Assembly: GCA_001430745.1 (NCBI GenBank)
Contig: KQ482061.1
Location: forward strand, 192,775 to 208,760
Reading direction: 5' to 3'
Origin: Auxenochlorella pyrenoidosa
Lineage: Eukaryota; Chlorophyta; Trebouxiophyceae; Chlorellales; Chlorellaceae
DNA length: 15,986 nucleotides
The stretch's first letter is position 1. The number at the start of each line of letters is the position of its first letter. Shown here one piece after another: positions 1 to 10,200 of the stretch. The position numbers were made by a program, and so were the translations under genes. The notes under the pieces are model-generated. The model was not told the DNA's origin. It was given only the letters and a program-made list of their open reading frames with translations, and did no database searches.

Positions 1-10
1 CCCCTCGCAC

Positions 11-1177
11 CTTTGGCGCCCTCCAGGTGTGCCAGCAGCAGCTTTAGGCCAGCCAGGGCATCCACGTCGGGCCCGGCAGCCAGCGGCCAGCAGCCCTCGT
101 CGTCCTGCGCTTGCGGCTGCTCCCCGGCCGCGGCGCTCGGCAGGCCCAGGCGCGCCGCAAACTCTGGCAGGGAACAGGCCCCTGCCAGCTCGGCAAGCGA
201 AGCAGCGGCAGCGGAGGGGCAGCGCTGCTGCAGGAGCGCCTGCAGGGGCGGCAGCACGGCCGCTGCCGGCGGCTCCTGCTGGCTGCCCGTGTCAGCTGCG
301 ATCCAGGCCAGGCGCAGGCTGCCGCCGGAGCAGCGCTGCCACAGGGCACTCGGCAGCGCAGCATCCAGCAGCCGCTGCACCATCGCTCCTCCATCCTGAT
401 CTTCTGCTGCGCTGGGGAGGCCCAGAAAGGCCTGCAGCTGTGCAGCGCCGCTCAGGCCCAGGCTGAACACTGCCAGCAGGCCCTCGGGAGTGAGGCGGCC
501 GCTGCCCGGGCGGCCTGCCACGGCGCCGCTGGCGCCGCTCATGCTGCTGTCATCTGCCAGCTCTTGCAGCTTTTTGAGGTAACTAGTGCCCAGAGCAGCC
601 TGCAATGCGCGGGCCAGCGCCGCAGCAGGCGCCTCGCCGTCGGCTGCTGAACCTGCGGCGGCGGCTGTGTTGGTGGCAGCAGCACCCAGCTGGGTGGCGG
701 CGTCAATCAGAGCCACAAAATGGGCAAGCTCTGCACCGCGGCAATCGGTCTGCACTGTTTCCTGGAAGGCTGCTGGCAGGCCTGCATTGAGTGGGGAGGT
801 CGGGACATGCACAGGCTCGGCTTGGCAGGCAGGGAGGCCAAAAGCGACATGCTGCCAGCCAGTGACAGCTTCGTGCAGGTGCACACACAGGCGTCAGGCA
901 CTGCGAACAAGGTGCCAAACTTACGCAGCCTCTGAGCGATGCGGCGCAGCTTGGGCTTGAGGAGCAGGTCGGGGCAGGCCGAATCATAAAGGACATAGCC
1001 CCAGCTGCTGGGTCGCCCTGCAGCCGCAGCCCCGCCTCCGCCGCCAAGCCTGTCGCACTGGTAGGCGGCCCAAAGCCGGGCCACCGCGGTGATGAGCTGT
1101 TGCAGCGCCGCATCCCGCTGCTCATCTGCCTGCTGGCGCAGCAGAGAGAGGTCCAGCACGAAAAAGAGGCGGCGCAT
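11..1177 (-). CDS. Partial vWA-like protein, possibly Treslin/TICRR-like (5' part, exons 1-2)
   Basis: This is the N-terminal part of a minus-strand gene that continues past the left edge. Exon 1 is 887-1177 and starts at the ATG of MRRLFFVLDLSLL. Exon 2 is 11-761, starting after TTCCAG; an alternative acceptor GTGCAG would start it at 749. A GTGCGAG donor at position 10 joins a further exon outside the window. About 347 residues are visible. A beta-strand with Asp (FFVLDLSLL), a helix, then WGYVLYDSA resemble the first strands of a vWA fold. Later come ELAHFVALIDAA, SYLKKLQEL and, near residue 265, a LRLAWIAAD strand. The order (N-terminal vWA-like strand, FxxxFD-like strand, later xxxxW strand) recalls the Treslin/TICRR N-terminal domain, which recruits CDC45 during origin firing. 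That link is from memory and weak; other vWA proteins, such as TFIIH subunits, are alternatives. The exon 1 donor (TGT|GTGTGC) is uncertain. The reading frame itself is well supported, being open for 250 codons in exon 2 with strong third-position bias. Confidence 0.6.
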
Positions 1178-2349
1178 CGCGGGGGCGTGTGTCCGGGGCT
1201 GCTGGAGCTTGAGAAGACGACTCAATGTGTGTCGCAGCTGATCGGAGACCGCGCCATGGCTGCTTGAAGGGCGCAGGGGCCGTGAGGCTAGGGTGCTGGT
1301 TTGAATTAGCTCAAGTTTTTGGGCCTCTCTTGGCGCCCTGGGAGTTGTTGAGACGCTCGCTGAGCTTGAATTAACATATCAAGTCTATCGAACGATCAGA
1401 AGTGGCCAGGCTGGCAGTGCCTGTGGGCACCACCCTGCCGGCACCAGCATGCCGAGCGCGAGGTGCTGCTTGCAGGGTGATGGCGCTCTGGCTATTGGCA
1501 GCATCAAGCTGTGCTCCAAGTTCGAATGTTGCTGGATGCACGGGGTTTGTTCAGGAAAACATGGTGTTTTAGTTGATAAAACGCAGTGATTTGCAGCCAA
1601 ATGTATGGGCCTGCTTGCGCTGCCAGTGCCGCCTGCATACCTGCATGCACTGCTTCCGGCTTGAGAATGCTGCATTCTACTCTCACAACGACTTGTGCCA
1701 CCAGTAGCGGCAAGCTCCGATCTGCCAGCTTCCCAATTATGAGCTTGAGCTATAAAGAACATCATGTCATGATCTGCTGTGACGCGAGTGCATCAGAAAC
1801 CCCATGGACCCTCAGGCTGCCTGCTGCGCAGTGCAACTGCAGCACACTATAGCAAGTCGTGCTTTTAAAGCAGCCAGAAGTGCACTGCAAAACGGCAGAG
1901 ACGCAAGCATAGGCAGGAGTGCAAGCTGCTGAAGGATCGAGTTTGGAAGTGCACATGTCGACGGGAGCACTGTGTTGGTAGCGTTGGCAAAAGAAGGCAC
2001 CCCACTTCTGCCCAAGGGCTGGCGGTGCCCTGGCGTGCCCTAGGGCTGAGTCATATGCAATATACCCGCCGAGGCGTGAAGCTGCCTAGCTGTTGTACAG
2101 CGAATGTGTTCATTTCTTGCGAGGAAGGTGAGCCTGCTGCTATGCAGGGCACGGGTCAGGCCCGCCCCTTCTGGCACGTCGCAAAGGTTGTGCACCACAG
2201 CAGGCTGATCTCCTGCAAGCAGCGCGCGGATGCCTGCTGCAGTGATGCTTCGCCAACGTCAAGCTGCCCCCCATGCCGCCAGCCAGCAGGCGCCAGTGCA
2301 AGGCGAGTCACAAGCCGGGGCCGGCTGCGCCGCCAACACCTCTCTGGCA
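1178..2349. other. Intergenic: promoter of left gene and 3' region of PLAC8 gene
   Basis: No convincing gene was seen in these 1,172 bp. The frames here have many rare codons and no family resemblance. Base composition is more AT-rich than in the genes, especially about 1300-1400 and 1550-1900. The interval should hold the promoter and 5' UTR of the left gene and the 3' UTR of the PLAC8 gene, both on the minus strand. I did not find a TGTAA motif on the minus strand downstream of the PLAC8 stop. Similar AGCTTGAATT/AGCTCAAG-type words occur near 1307, 1367 and 1740, without clear meaning. Confidence 0.5.
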
Positions 2350-3772
2350 TCACATCATGGCCTGGTGCGGCGGGGGCGCGCCATAGTACATGGGCGGGCC
2401 CGACTGGACAAACTGGGGGGCGGGGCCGTTTGTCTCTGCGGGGCGGGCAGGCGGGGTGGGGAGGCAGGATGAGTTGAGGTGGCAGGCAGCGAATTGCCGC
2501 GCCGCGGCGCTTTGCTGCGTGCCGCAGCTTGCGGCCCACCCCGCCAGCTTGCGTGCACGGGCTGTCCAATGCCAGCAGACTCACTCAGCACGCGCGCTTC
2601 CTGGCAGATTGCGCAGGCCGGGCACCTGCAAGCCACAAACGTGAGGGGGGAGCAACTGGCCTTGGTGCGCGGTGGCTGCGGTGGTTGCAACCCGCTGGCG
2701 CCCTTGCAGCGTGGCCTCTGTGCAGGCAGCACAGCACAGCAGTGCGACGGTGCGGGCGCCAGCAAACACCCCTGGAACCCACCAGCACATCACGCAGCAA
2801 TCGCTGCACGGCTCCTCAGCCAGCCGGTGGTTGGCACGCAGCTGCAGGGGAGGGCGGGCGCAGGGAGCAGCGCCGGCTCGGTGGGAGCGGGCCGCAGCAG
2901 GTCTGCAGGCCTCATCACGCAGCTCCCGCCTGGGATCGTTCAAAGAGGCAAGCCAGTCATGGCCTCTGCCAAATCTGCGTGGTGTTGTTGCTGCAGCGGG
3001 AGAATGTGGGGCCGCGCCCGGATGCTGCCTGGGCCGGCAGACATGCCGGCTGCAGCGCATGGTGATGCGCGACACGTGGCGGCAAGGGACATGCGCGCCA
3101 CTTGCCTTTTTGCGGTTGCCCGTGAAGCAGCACGAGAGCCAACTGCCGCACATCAGGAAGAGGCAGCAGTTGACAAAGCACGAGTCGCCCAGCTTCTCAG
3201 CGTTCCAGCCATACTGGCACGGAGCGCTGGGTGCGATGGGGTGGTGGGGGGTGGTGGTGGGAGGGTGCGTGTGTGTGTTGGTTGGGAGCTCCAGTACGGT
3301 TGCCGGGAGGGTGGCCTGAACGGCTCAACCTGTCATCGGTCCAGCCTGAGCTGCCACTGACATTTCCTAGTCCCCCGCTGCCTCTCGCCCACCAGGTCTC
3401 ACCACCAGCAGGTGCAACAGCATGTGCCACAGTCGGACATGCAGTCCTGCGGAGGGCAGGAAGGCAGCGGCAGGGGTAGGTACGTGTGGCGTGGCGGCAG
3501 CAGGCGGACGGTGCCGCAGCGGCACTTGTGCCAAGGCGACACCGTTTACAGCGACAGATCTGTACTCCCGGCTCCGATCAGCAGCTTCCGCAGCGGTTTT
3601 AGGCCCTGATAAGCCGCGACGCGATTGCAACCGTGTTTCGGCGATTCGGCGAGTGAAGGCCTTGCAGGGCTTTCGGTCGACTGCAAATGATTCACCACCA
3701 CGCTTACGGGGCAACATCACTCACGCAGAGGCCGGTGGGCCACTTTGCCAGGGCCTGATGCTGGTGCGCCAT
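2350..3772 (-). CDS. PLAC8-domain Cys-rich protein (FW2.2/CNR/PCR-like), complete, 132 aa
   Basis: Six exons: 3725-3772, 3403-3446, 3106-3226, 2783-2841, 2585-2625 and 2350-2435, giving 399 nt that end in TGA. The start has a good context (caacaATGGCG). The protein begins MAHQHQALAKWPTGLCDCMS, the classic W-x-TGL-C-DC opening of PLAC8. It continues with the Cys cluster CCCTCWCAPC (25-34), YGWNAEKLGDSC (36-47), a Cys-rich hydrophobic stretch (47-64), GNRKKLRANHRL (67-78), EEPCSDCC (80-87) and CWCPACAICQEARVLK (90-105). A Pro-rich tail follows, ending PPPHQAMM. There are 22 cysteines. PLAC8 proteins are small membrane-associated proteins linked in plants to cell-number control (FW2.2) or Cd/Zn/Ca handling (PCR). 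I cannot tell which role applies. The usual CCxxxxCPC motif here reads C-A-P-C, one residue longer, right at a splice junction. Intron 3 (2842-3105) starts with GC (AAG|GCAAGT). The gene is divergent from the sulfotransferase. Confidence 0.9.
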
Positions 3773-4486
3773 TGTTGCCTGCTGTTGCCTTGAGAGAAAG
3801 AATGAGTCGACTGTGGACGATGCAGGCCAACAGAGTGAGGACGCGGCCTTTTAAGCAGAATCTTTCGCTGTGACAGCTGGCTCGGCTGCGTGCCCAGCAG
3901 GCACAACATTTCTTAGCAGTTCAGTGGAAGTGCTGGGTGTGCATTAGTTACAAGGGACTTAAGCTGTGGCAGTTCCTGACCAGTGTCAGCCCAGCGCCTT
4001 AAGCATGCTCCCTGTGATATTGTCAGTGCACGGCACACAGTGTCGGCGAATTGCCGTGTGGCAACAGTACCATTGCTAGCAGATCTACCCTTTGTGACGA
4101 CAAGCCTTCTTGGCAACAGACTAGACTACAATCCGTGTGTCTGACAGCTGCTTCTCATCACCTAACTTGGGCTGCATGTCTCCTGGTGACAGCAGTCCTT
4201 GCAGAGCAAGCGCCTGGCCTGCAACACAATGCAGATTTCTGTGCAAGGTCTTGCAAGCAGCTCTTCATGGAACACACTGCATAATCCTCCATAAGCATGC
4301 AGTCAGATGAATCGCTTTCACGGATTTCGTCTGAAACCGCCATAGGCTGGCGGCCCGGCCGCCATCAAGGCCCCTATCAAGGCTCCCGCCCCAGCGTGCC
4401 GCAGCGCAGTCTGGCTCCAAAGCTCCAGATCGCATTTCCCCAACACTGTGATTGCGTGTCATTTGCACATACAGCACAGCATCGCT
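3773..4486. promoter_or_regulatory. Divergent promoter interval between PLAC8 and sulfotransferase genes
   Basis: These 714 bp lie between two start codons that face away from each other, so they must hold both 5' UTRs and promoters, possibly shared. The sequence is less GC-rich than the flanking exons. Open frames inside it (for example 3913-4116 and 4158-4343 on the minus strand) lack coding-like codon use. No clear TATA box stands just upstream of either start. Nothing else is recognised. Confidence 0.5.
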
Positions 4487-7188
4487 ATGGGGAGGCTACT
4501 TGGGCGCCGGCCCGGCCTCACGGCACTCCTCGGTCGCCTGGGCAAAGGCAGAAGGCGGCGCAGCATTATCGCTGGGCTTCTATGCATTTCGGCGCTCAGT
4601 CTGATCCGGCGCCGCGGCCAGCAAGCAGCAGACGCCGCCACGGCTGCCGCCATCCTGGCTGGAGCCGGCGTGCACGGCTTTGTGGACAAGGCAGGGCCGC
4701 TGGACCCGCAGCAGTGGCAGGTCGGATTCAAGGAGTGGCGGCAGAACCGCACGCAGGAGTGGGTTGCGCAGCGGCAGGCCCAGCTGGCTGCAGGCGAGTG
4801 CAGGGCGGCCAAGCGGGGGAGGGTGCCATGCGCCTCACACGGCTGTGGCTGGGTTGCTCCCCCCCTTGCTTGTCGCTCGACATTGCCGGCGGCGCAGCCA
4901 ACCTTTCATGTGTGTACCGGTCCTGTTCCCTAGCGCCACCATGCACGGGACGCAGCCATCTCATGCTGCTGCCGCCCCGCCTGCTGCTCACCGTGCTCAG
5001 GGCAGCCGCCGCCGCTGCTACAGACCTTGTCGGCCTGCCAGGTGGGTGCTGCGGCAGCAACGGCGCCCTCGCTGCGCGGTGCGCTGCGTGTACCAAGCGT
5101 GCAAGGCAAGGCAGCAACAGCCAGAGGCTTGGCAGCTGCCCGCACACCACTTGGTGTTGCGAAAATCAGCTGGGCCAGGCCTCGCAGCTGCGCGCGCCAC
5201 GCCGCCGCCACACCGCGCCTCAGACCTGTGCACAGGCCACCCCTGCCTGCCTGCCTGCCTGCCTGCCTGCAGGTGCTGGTCAACCACCTCTACCGGGTCG
5301 TGTACCTGCGCCACGCCAAGACCGCCTCATCCAGCCTGCTCTGCCACTTCCGCGGCTGCCGGGCGGCCGACAGCGGGGCGGAGGCCAACGCGACGCTCAG
5401 CTTTGAGCCGCTGCAGGCGCGCCGCCGGTGGCCGGCGGCAGCACTTAGGCAGCACTGGGAAGCCCAATCTGCGTGGGCTTGCCGCAGGACTGGTCGAGCC
5501 TAGGCCAGCATGCCCCAGCGTGTCTGGCGCAGCTTGCAGTGCCTCGGCCTGCCAGCGCCCCTTGTTGAACCCACTCGTGCGCTGCCTCATGCGGTGGCGC
5601 CCCGCCTGCCGCCTGCAGATGCTGACGGGGCGGGAGCTGGAAGACCTGTGGCGGGACTACTTTGTTGTCACCTTTGTGCGCAACTCGTACCAGCGGGCTG
5701 TCAGCAGCTACCGGTGCGGGTGGATGGGCATGCGCTGCTGCTTAGTGGCACCGCTGGAGGGCTCAGGAGGCCCAGCGTGGGCCGCATTTGGGTTGCCACA
5801 TGACGCTATCCGTGCCCCTGCCATGCCCTGCTGCCACCTGCACCGGCCCCAAGCGCGGCTTGCCCTGCTTAGCCACGCTGCCGCCCTCGTGCCGTGCCTG
5901 CCTGCAGCATGATGATGCGCAACCTGTCGCCCGCCAGCAGCGCCGCCTATGGGTGGAACGACTTCTGCTCAGATCCCGCCGGCTTTGCCGAGGTCTGCGC
6001 CCAGGACCGGCTCTGCTCCAAGTGGGTGCCGCCGCTGAACTGGGCTCCCCTCCCATTGCCGCCCTCCCCAATTTTGGACTGCAGCCATGCTGCCGCTGAA
6101 TCGGGCTTCCTTCCCGTTTATGGGGATTGCACCCGATATTCCTGGTGCTTCGGCGAGCAAGGCAGGCCAACCGCGCAAGTTTTTTAGTGTGGCCTGGGGT
6201 CACCACCTGCCTGCCTGCCCGCCTGGCGCAGCAGCCCCGCTGTGCAGGTGCGTGCCTCGGACTGCACCTCCATACACCGAACGCGTTCGCCCTGGCCCGC
6301 CCAGACTCCTTCCCGACTCGTGCCCTCTCTTGCCCCCCCTGCAGGAAGGGTGTCGACTTTGTGTGGGACCACATCCAGCCGCAGGCCGACTGCATGCGCG
6401 CCGAGGGCGGCGGCTGGGCGGTGGACTTCGTCGGGCGCACCGAGCACATTGATGACGACCTGGCAGCCGTGCTGGCGGAGCTGGAGCGGCGGCGGCCGAC
6501 CGAGGCGCCGCCGGTGGGTGGCCAGCACGCAGTGGCATAGCTGATGGGGCGCCGCGGTGTGCGAGGGGCATGCGGTCAGGGCATGCCCCAGCTGGTTTCC
6601 AGAGTGCACCCTGCAAGGCGGTGTCCTTGGCACCAGCTGCCCTCAGTCAGCCATGCCGACGCAGTGGCTGGGTTTTTGGCTGGCCGCAGGTGCGCCCCCT
6701 CGAAAAGCGGCTAGAGAATGTCAATGGGCGGGGCTGCAACGAGGCAGAGACGGGTGAGTGCGGCCCGTGCAATCACCCCCACCGGCAGCCTCCCTGCTCT
6801 GCTGGCGATAGGGTCATTGCTGATCCTCTGGAGGATCCCACAGAGATTGCTTATGTTGGCCATGCATCACTCATGCATCTTCCTGGCGTGCTTCGTTGAT
6901 TGCAAGGCCGGCCATGCAAAACCCTCCTCAACCACTGCTCTACCGACCATGTTTGCAGGCAAGGGCAAGCCCATGGCTCGCGAACAGTACTGCGACCCTG
7001 CAGATTACTTCAGGGGGCAGCACGCTGCCTGCTTTGCAGGGGTGCAGCAGCAATATGAGCACGATGTGCTGGGCCTGCGGTTTGGGTCGGACAGCACAGC
7101 CTTGCAGCGGCAGCAGCAGGCAGCGGGCGGCCGGCGAGCAGGCGCGGGCGCAGGGCAGCGGCGCAGGCAGCAAGAGGATGGAGGATGA
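4487..7188 (+). CDS. Carbohydrate sulfotransferase (Sulfotransfer_2-type), type II membrane protein, complete, 387 aa
   Basis: Eight exons: 4487-4793, 5001-5041, 5273-5416, 5619-5713, 5908-6021, 6345-6513, 6690-6753 and 6959-7188 (1164 nt, TGA stop). A basic N-terminus (GKGRRRR) precedes a short hydrophobic anchor, SIIAGLLCISALSLI (26-40), typical of a Golgi type II enzyme. The PAPS-binding 5'-phosphosulfate loop reads LRHAKTASSSL (128-138). The 3'-phosphate motif reads FVRNSYQRAVSSY (183-195), with Arg185 and Ser193 in the expected places. Downstream are QPQADCM (245-251) and VDFVGRTEHIDDDL (260-273), a conserved C-terminal block of this class. The end has YCDPADYF and YEHDVLGL, followed by a basic Gln/Gly-rich tail. 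It would transfer sulfate from PAPS to a glycan, and the acceptor cannot be predicted. All phases agree. The least certain joins are intron 1 (GC donor plus a 41-nt exon 2) and intron 3 (GC donor with weak consensus). Confidence 0.87.
5243..5271 (+). repeat. (TGCC)n microsatellite forming the 3' splice-site tract
   Basis: About six tandem TGCC units run directly into the acceptor CAG of sulfotransferase exon 3 and so serve as its polypyrimidine tract. Similar but shorter TGCC runs precede other acceptors in this gene (for example near 5893-5906). Confidence 0.8.
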
Positions 7189-7236
7189 CTCGCTGCGGCA
7201 GCGGCCCCTTGCCTCCTTTGTTGCACAGCTTGTCGC

Positions 7237-7241
7237 TGTAA
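7237..7241 (+). terminator. TGTAA polyadenylation motif of the sulfotransferase gene
   Basis: TGTAA, the usual green-algal polyadenylation signal, lies about 50 bp after the sulfotransferase stop codon. Cleavage normally occurs 10-20 bp downstream. That would place the mRNA end near 7255, very close to the stop codon of the convergent helicase gene. Confidence 0.55.
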
Positions 7242-7283
7242 TCTGGTTGCATCTGACACCAGGAGCAGGCTAAAGGCTAAAGT

Positions 7284-10200
7284 TCAGAGCATGTCAGAGG
7301 CGGGAGCTGAGCCAGGCTGCTCTTCGCTGGCCACAGCCAGTGCTGCCGCCTGCCTGCCAGTGAGAACTGCTGGCCCCGCCTCGCCTGCTGGCCCCAATAC
7401 TTCCTCAGCGGCTGTGCTGGGGTTACCCGTGCCCTGCTGCTGCTGCAGCTGCTGTTGGCGCTTGGACAGCGGCAGGTCCTCCGCGTCTGACTCGGCTCCT
7501 CCATCCGACCAGCTCCAGCTGTCCTCCAGTGACTCGGCTGTAGCCTGCTTGGCAGCCTGGTTGGTAGCCTGCTGCGTGGCAGCCGCCACAGCTGCTTGAA
7601 GCTCCGGCTGCAGCAGTGGCTGCGTCTGCTGCTGCTGCTGCGCCTGCGCCTGCTGCTGCTGCGCTTGCTGCCCCGGCTCAGCAGCTTGCGCTGGCTGAGC
7701 TGGCAGCAGCGCGGGCGCCTGCGCGCGCGCCGCCTGAGCTGCAAAGGCCGCAGGTGGCGGGAGCCGCCCTTGGAAGTAAGAGCCGGGCGTGCTGCGGCAG
7801 CGCGCAAGCAGGGCGGCAAAGGCGGGAGCGGACTGCTGCAGGGCCGGGGCGCAGCCGACGATCAGCAGGTTGTGCTTGGCGCGCGTCAGCGCCACGTTCA
7901 GGCGGCAGGCGTCTGCACAATCGAGGGGCGAGTCGCAGGCGTGGTGAGCAGAGGTTGTTGTAAAGAAGCAACCCATTACATCAAGCATTGGTCAGCAAAG
8001 GGCATGCCAGTACGCGGGTGCCTGGGGCAGCGCGCCAGCTTGCCTGAGGCAAAGGCGCCTGGCCGCGTGACGGCAGTGGTCAGGATGATGACGTCGCACT
8101 CAGCGCCCTGCAGCAGCAACAGCAGGATGGACGCATGCTTGCCTTCACATCAGTGATGTGGACACCATACAAGCGCATCCGTGGCGGCTTGCGCAGCTAG
8201 CGGGGGGCCATGTGCACCGTGACGAACAAGCGGTTGGTTAGCAGCAGCGCGAGCATGCGCCTCGCCTGGGTCCACCCTTGCCTGGAACGAGTCCACCGTT
8301 GCCACCTGGATGCCTTGCGGCGCCTGCGCCTCGGCAACCTCGCCGGCCTCGCCATCTCCACTGCCCACGCTGGCACGCCCGGCGGCGCCTCGGCGTCCCA
8401 GCCTGCTGCTCCCCACCAGCAGGTTGACAACTCCTTGATCCCCTGCCGCCGCCTCGGGTTGAGGCTCGCAGGGGCCGGCCGGGCCCGCCGCCTGCCCTCG
8501 CCGCTGCTCCTCCCGCTGCAGCTGCGGCAGGCAGCGCTCCAGCAGGGAGCGCACGAGGGCCACCTGCGCGCGGAAGAAGCAGATGACGCCCACCCGCCCC
8601 AGCGCCACGCCCGCGGCCGCCAGCTGCTCCACAGCAGACACAACCGCCTCGGCCTCGGCGGGGTTGCTGGCGCTGCGGCCTGCAGGCGGGCGGGGAGCGG
8701 GGGCTGGAAAGGCGGTTTGTATGTGTATGTATGTATTTACGGCGCTGGGTGCGCAGGACGTGCAGGACACGGCGGTGCAAGACAGCTGCAGGCAGTGCCG
8801 GCAGGCGATGACTGCGCTTGCTGACCTAACAGCACTGACCTCTGATCCCAGGTGGCCCCCCCATACCTGCCCCATACTGCTCCTGGCCCCGCACATCCAG
8901 AAAGGCCAGGCTGGGCAGGCCCGGCAGCAGCGACGCGCGCTGCTGGGGGGTGCACCCGTCGAGCAGGCGGCCGCCATAGAAGTGGGAGTTGGGCACGGCC
9001 GCGATGCTGCACAAGCAGGGACATGAACACCCGCGCGGCCTTTCTGGGGTGCCACGAGAGTGGGGTGACTGAATATTTAGTGAACAAGCAGGGCATTCGA
9101 TGTCTGCTGCAGGGGCGCAAAAGGACCACGCATGGGCTGCCTGCCCTGCTGGGCGCCATCTACTCCTGGCCCCCCTCGCTCACTCTGGGTGGCAGCGGTA
9201 CTGCCGGCGCAGCAGGAAGGGCGGCAGGCCCAGCGCCGCTAGGCGCACAAATAGCGGGCGCAGCAGGCCGTGCAGCTGAGCGCCGTGCGGCTGCTGCTGC
9301 TGGCGGGCCTTGTTCTCAGCAGGGGCAGACACCTGGGACGGGGCGGCCACCACCGGTGGCAGCTGCAGCGGGTCGCCAGCTGCGACCAGGTACCTGCGGG
9401 CGGAGGGAGACACAGCCAGCAATGCACACTTGGCCAGGCTAGAGAATAATAAGCAGCTATGGTCATGTGCCGGTGGGGCACGGCAGGAACAGCCAAATAT
9501 CAGGCGCCTCGGGCCGCCGCGGTGTGGCCCCTGGAAAGCACGGCGGCGCTGGCAGCAGCACGACGGCTCCCATCCACGGCACCCAGCCCCTTCAGCGCTC
9601 TCTGGGCGCTCTGCCACAACCTGTCTCACTTTGCCCGCGCCCGCAGCAGCGGCACTGCTGACAGCGGCTCCACCATCTGGCTGCACTCATCCAGCACGAC
9701 CACATCAAAGTGCTGGCCATCCAGCGCTGACAGCAGGGAGGAGCAGCAGGTGACGCCCACCACAGGAACCGTCTTCAACAGGCGCCGGCGCTGCCTGTCG
9801 GCGCCTGCGGGCAGGGGGCCGCCAGGCGGGGGGGAAAGCAGGGCGCGCCCTTCGGCTGGCCGGGACATCAAGCCGGCTCAGCAAGGTGAGCTGCGCATGG
9901 ACGGCAGCCCGCAGAAAAACATGCGCTGCGCGTCGAGCAGCAAGGCATCGCGCCGTCCTCCCAACCTGCCGGAGAAGTCGCACACTGCTCACAAGCCGCC
10001 CGCGCTCTCACCCCGCTCGGCAGCCGCCAGCTCTGCCTGAATGACGGCCTTCTCCGCTGGGCTGCTGGCCTCCTTGAGCATCTCCCGCAGCTCGGCAGCC
10101 GCCGTGGCGGTGGCCCGGCTCTCGCTGGCGTGGAGGGACTGGCCCAGCAGGCGGCGGCTGACGCGGCGCAGCGGCCCCACGCGCAGGAAGTCTGTGCAGC

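Noticed and set aside
1515..1530. GTTCGAATG-like T-loop sequence suggesting a tRNA
   Set aside because: No matching acceptor, D-arm or anticodon stem could be found around it.
1385..1765. Minus-strand frame of 126 codons in the left intergenic region
   Set aside because: Mixed, AT-tolerant codon use, no motif and no splice context. It looks like chance.
2581..3153. Unspliced minus-strand frame of 190 codons containing PLAC8 pieces
   Set aside because: It reads through introns 3 and 4, inserting sequence that breaks the domain. The spliced model is far better.
2479..3360. Long plus-strand open frame of 293 codons
   Set aside because: It is the antisense shadow of the PLAC8 gene. The minus strand gives a spliced protein that fits a known family end to end.
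4794..4822. GT donor at 4823 (AGG|GTGCCA) as the end of sulfotransferase exon 1
   Set aside because: It is in phase with exon 3, but its consensus is poor. The GC donor at 4794 plus the microexon gives better sites and consistent phase. It is kept as an alternative.
4680..5912. Plus-strand open frame of 410 codons
   Set aside because: It runs through three predicted introns and is in the sulfotransferase frame only over exon 4 (5619-5713). Elsewhere it is low complexity without family features.
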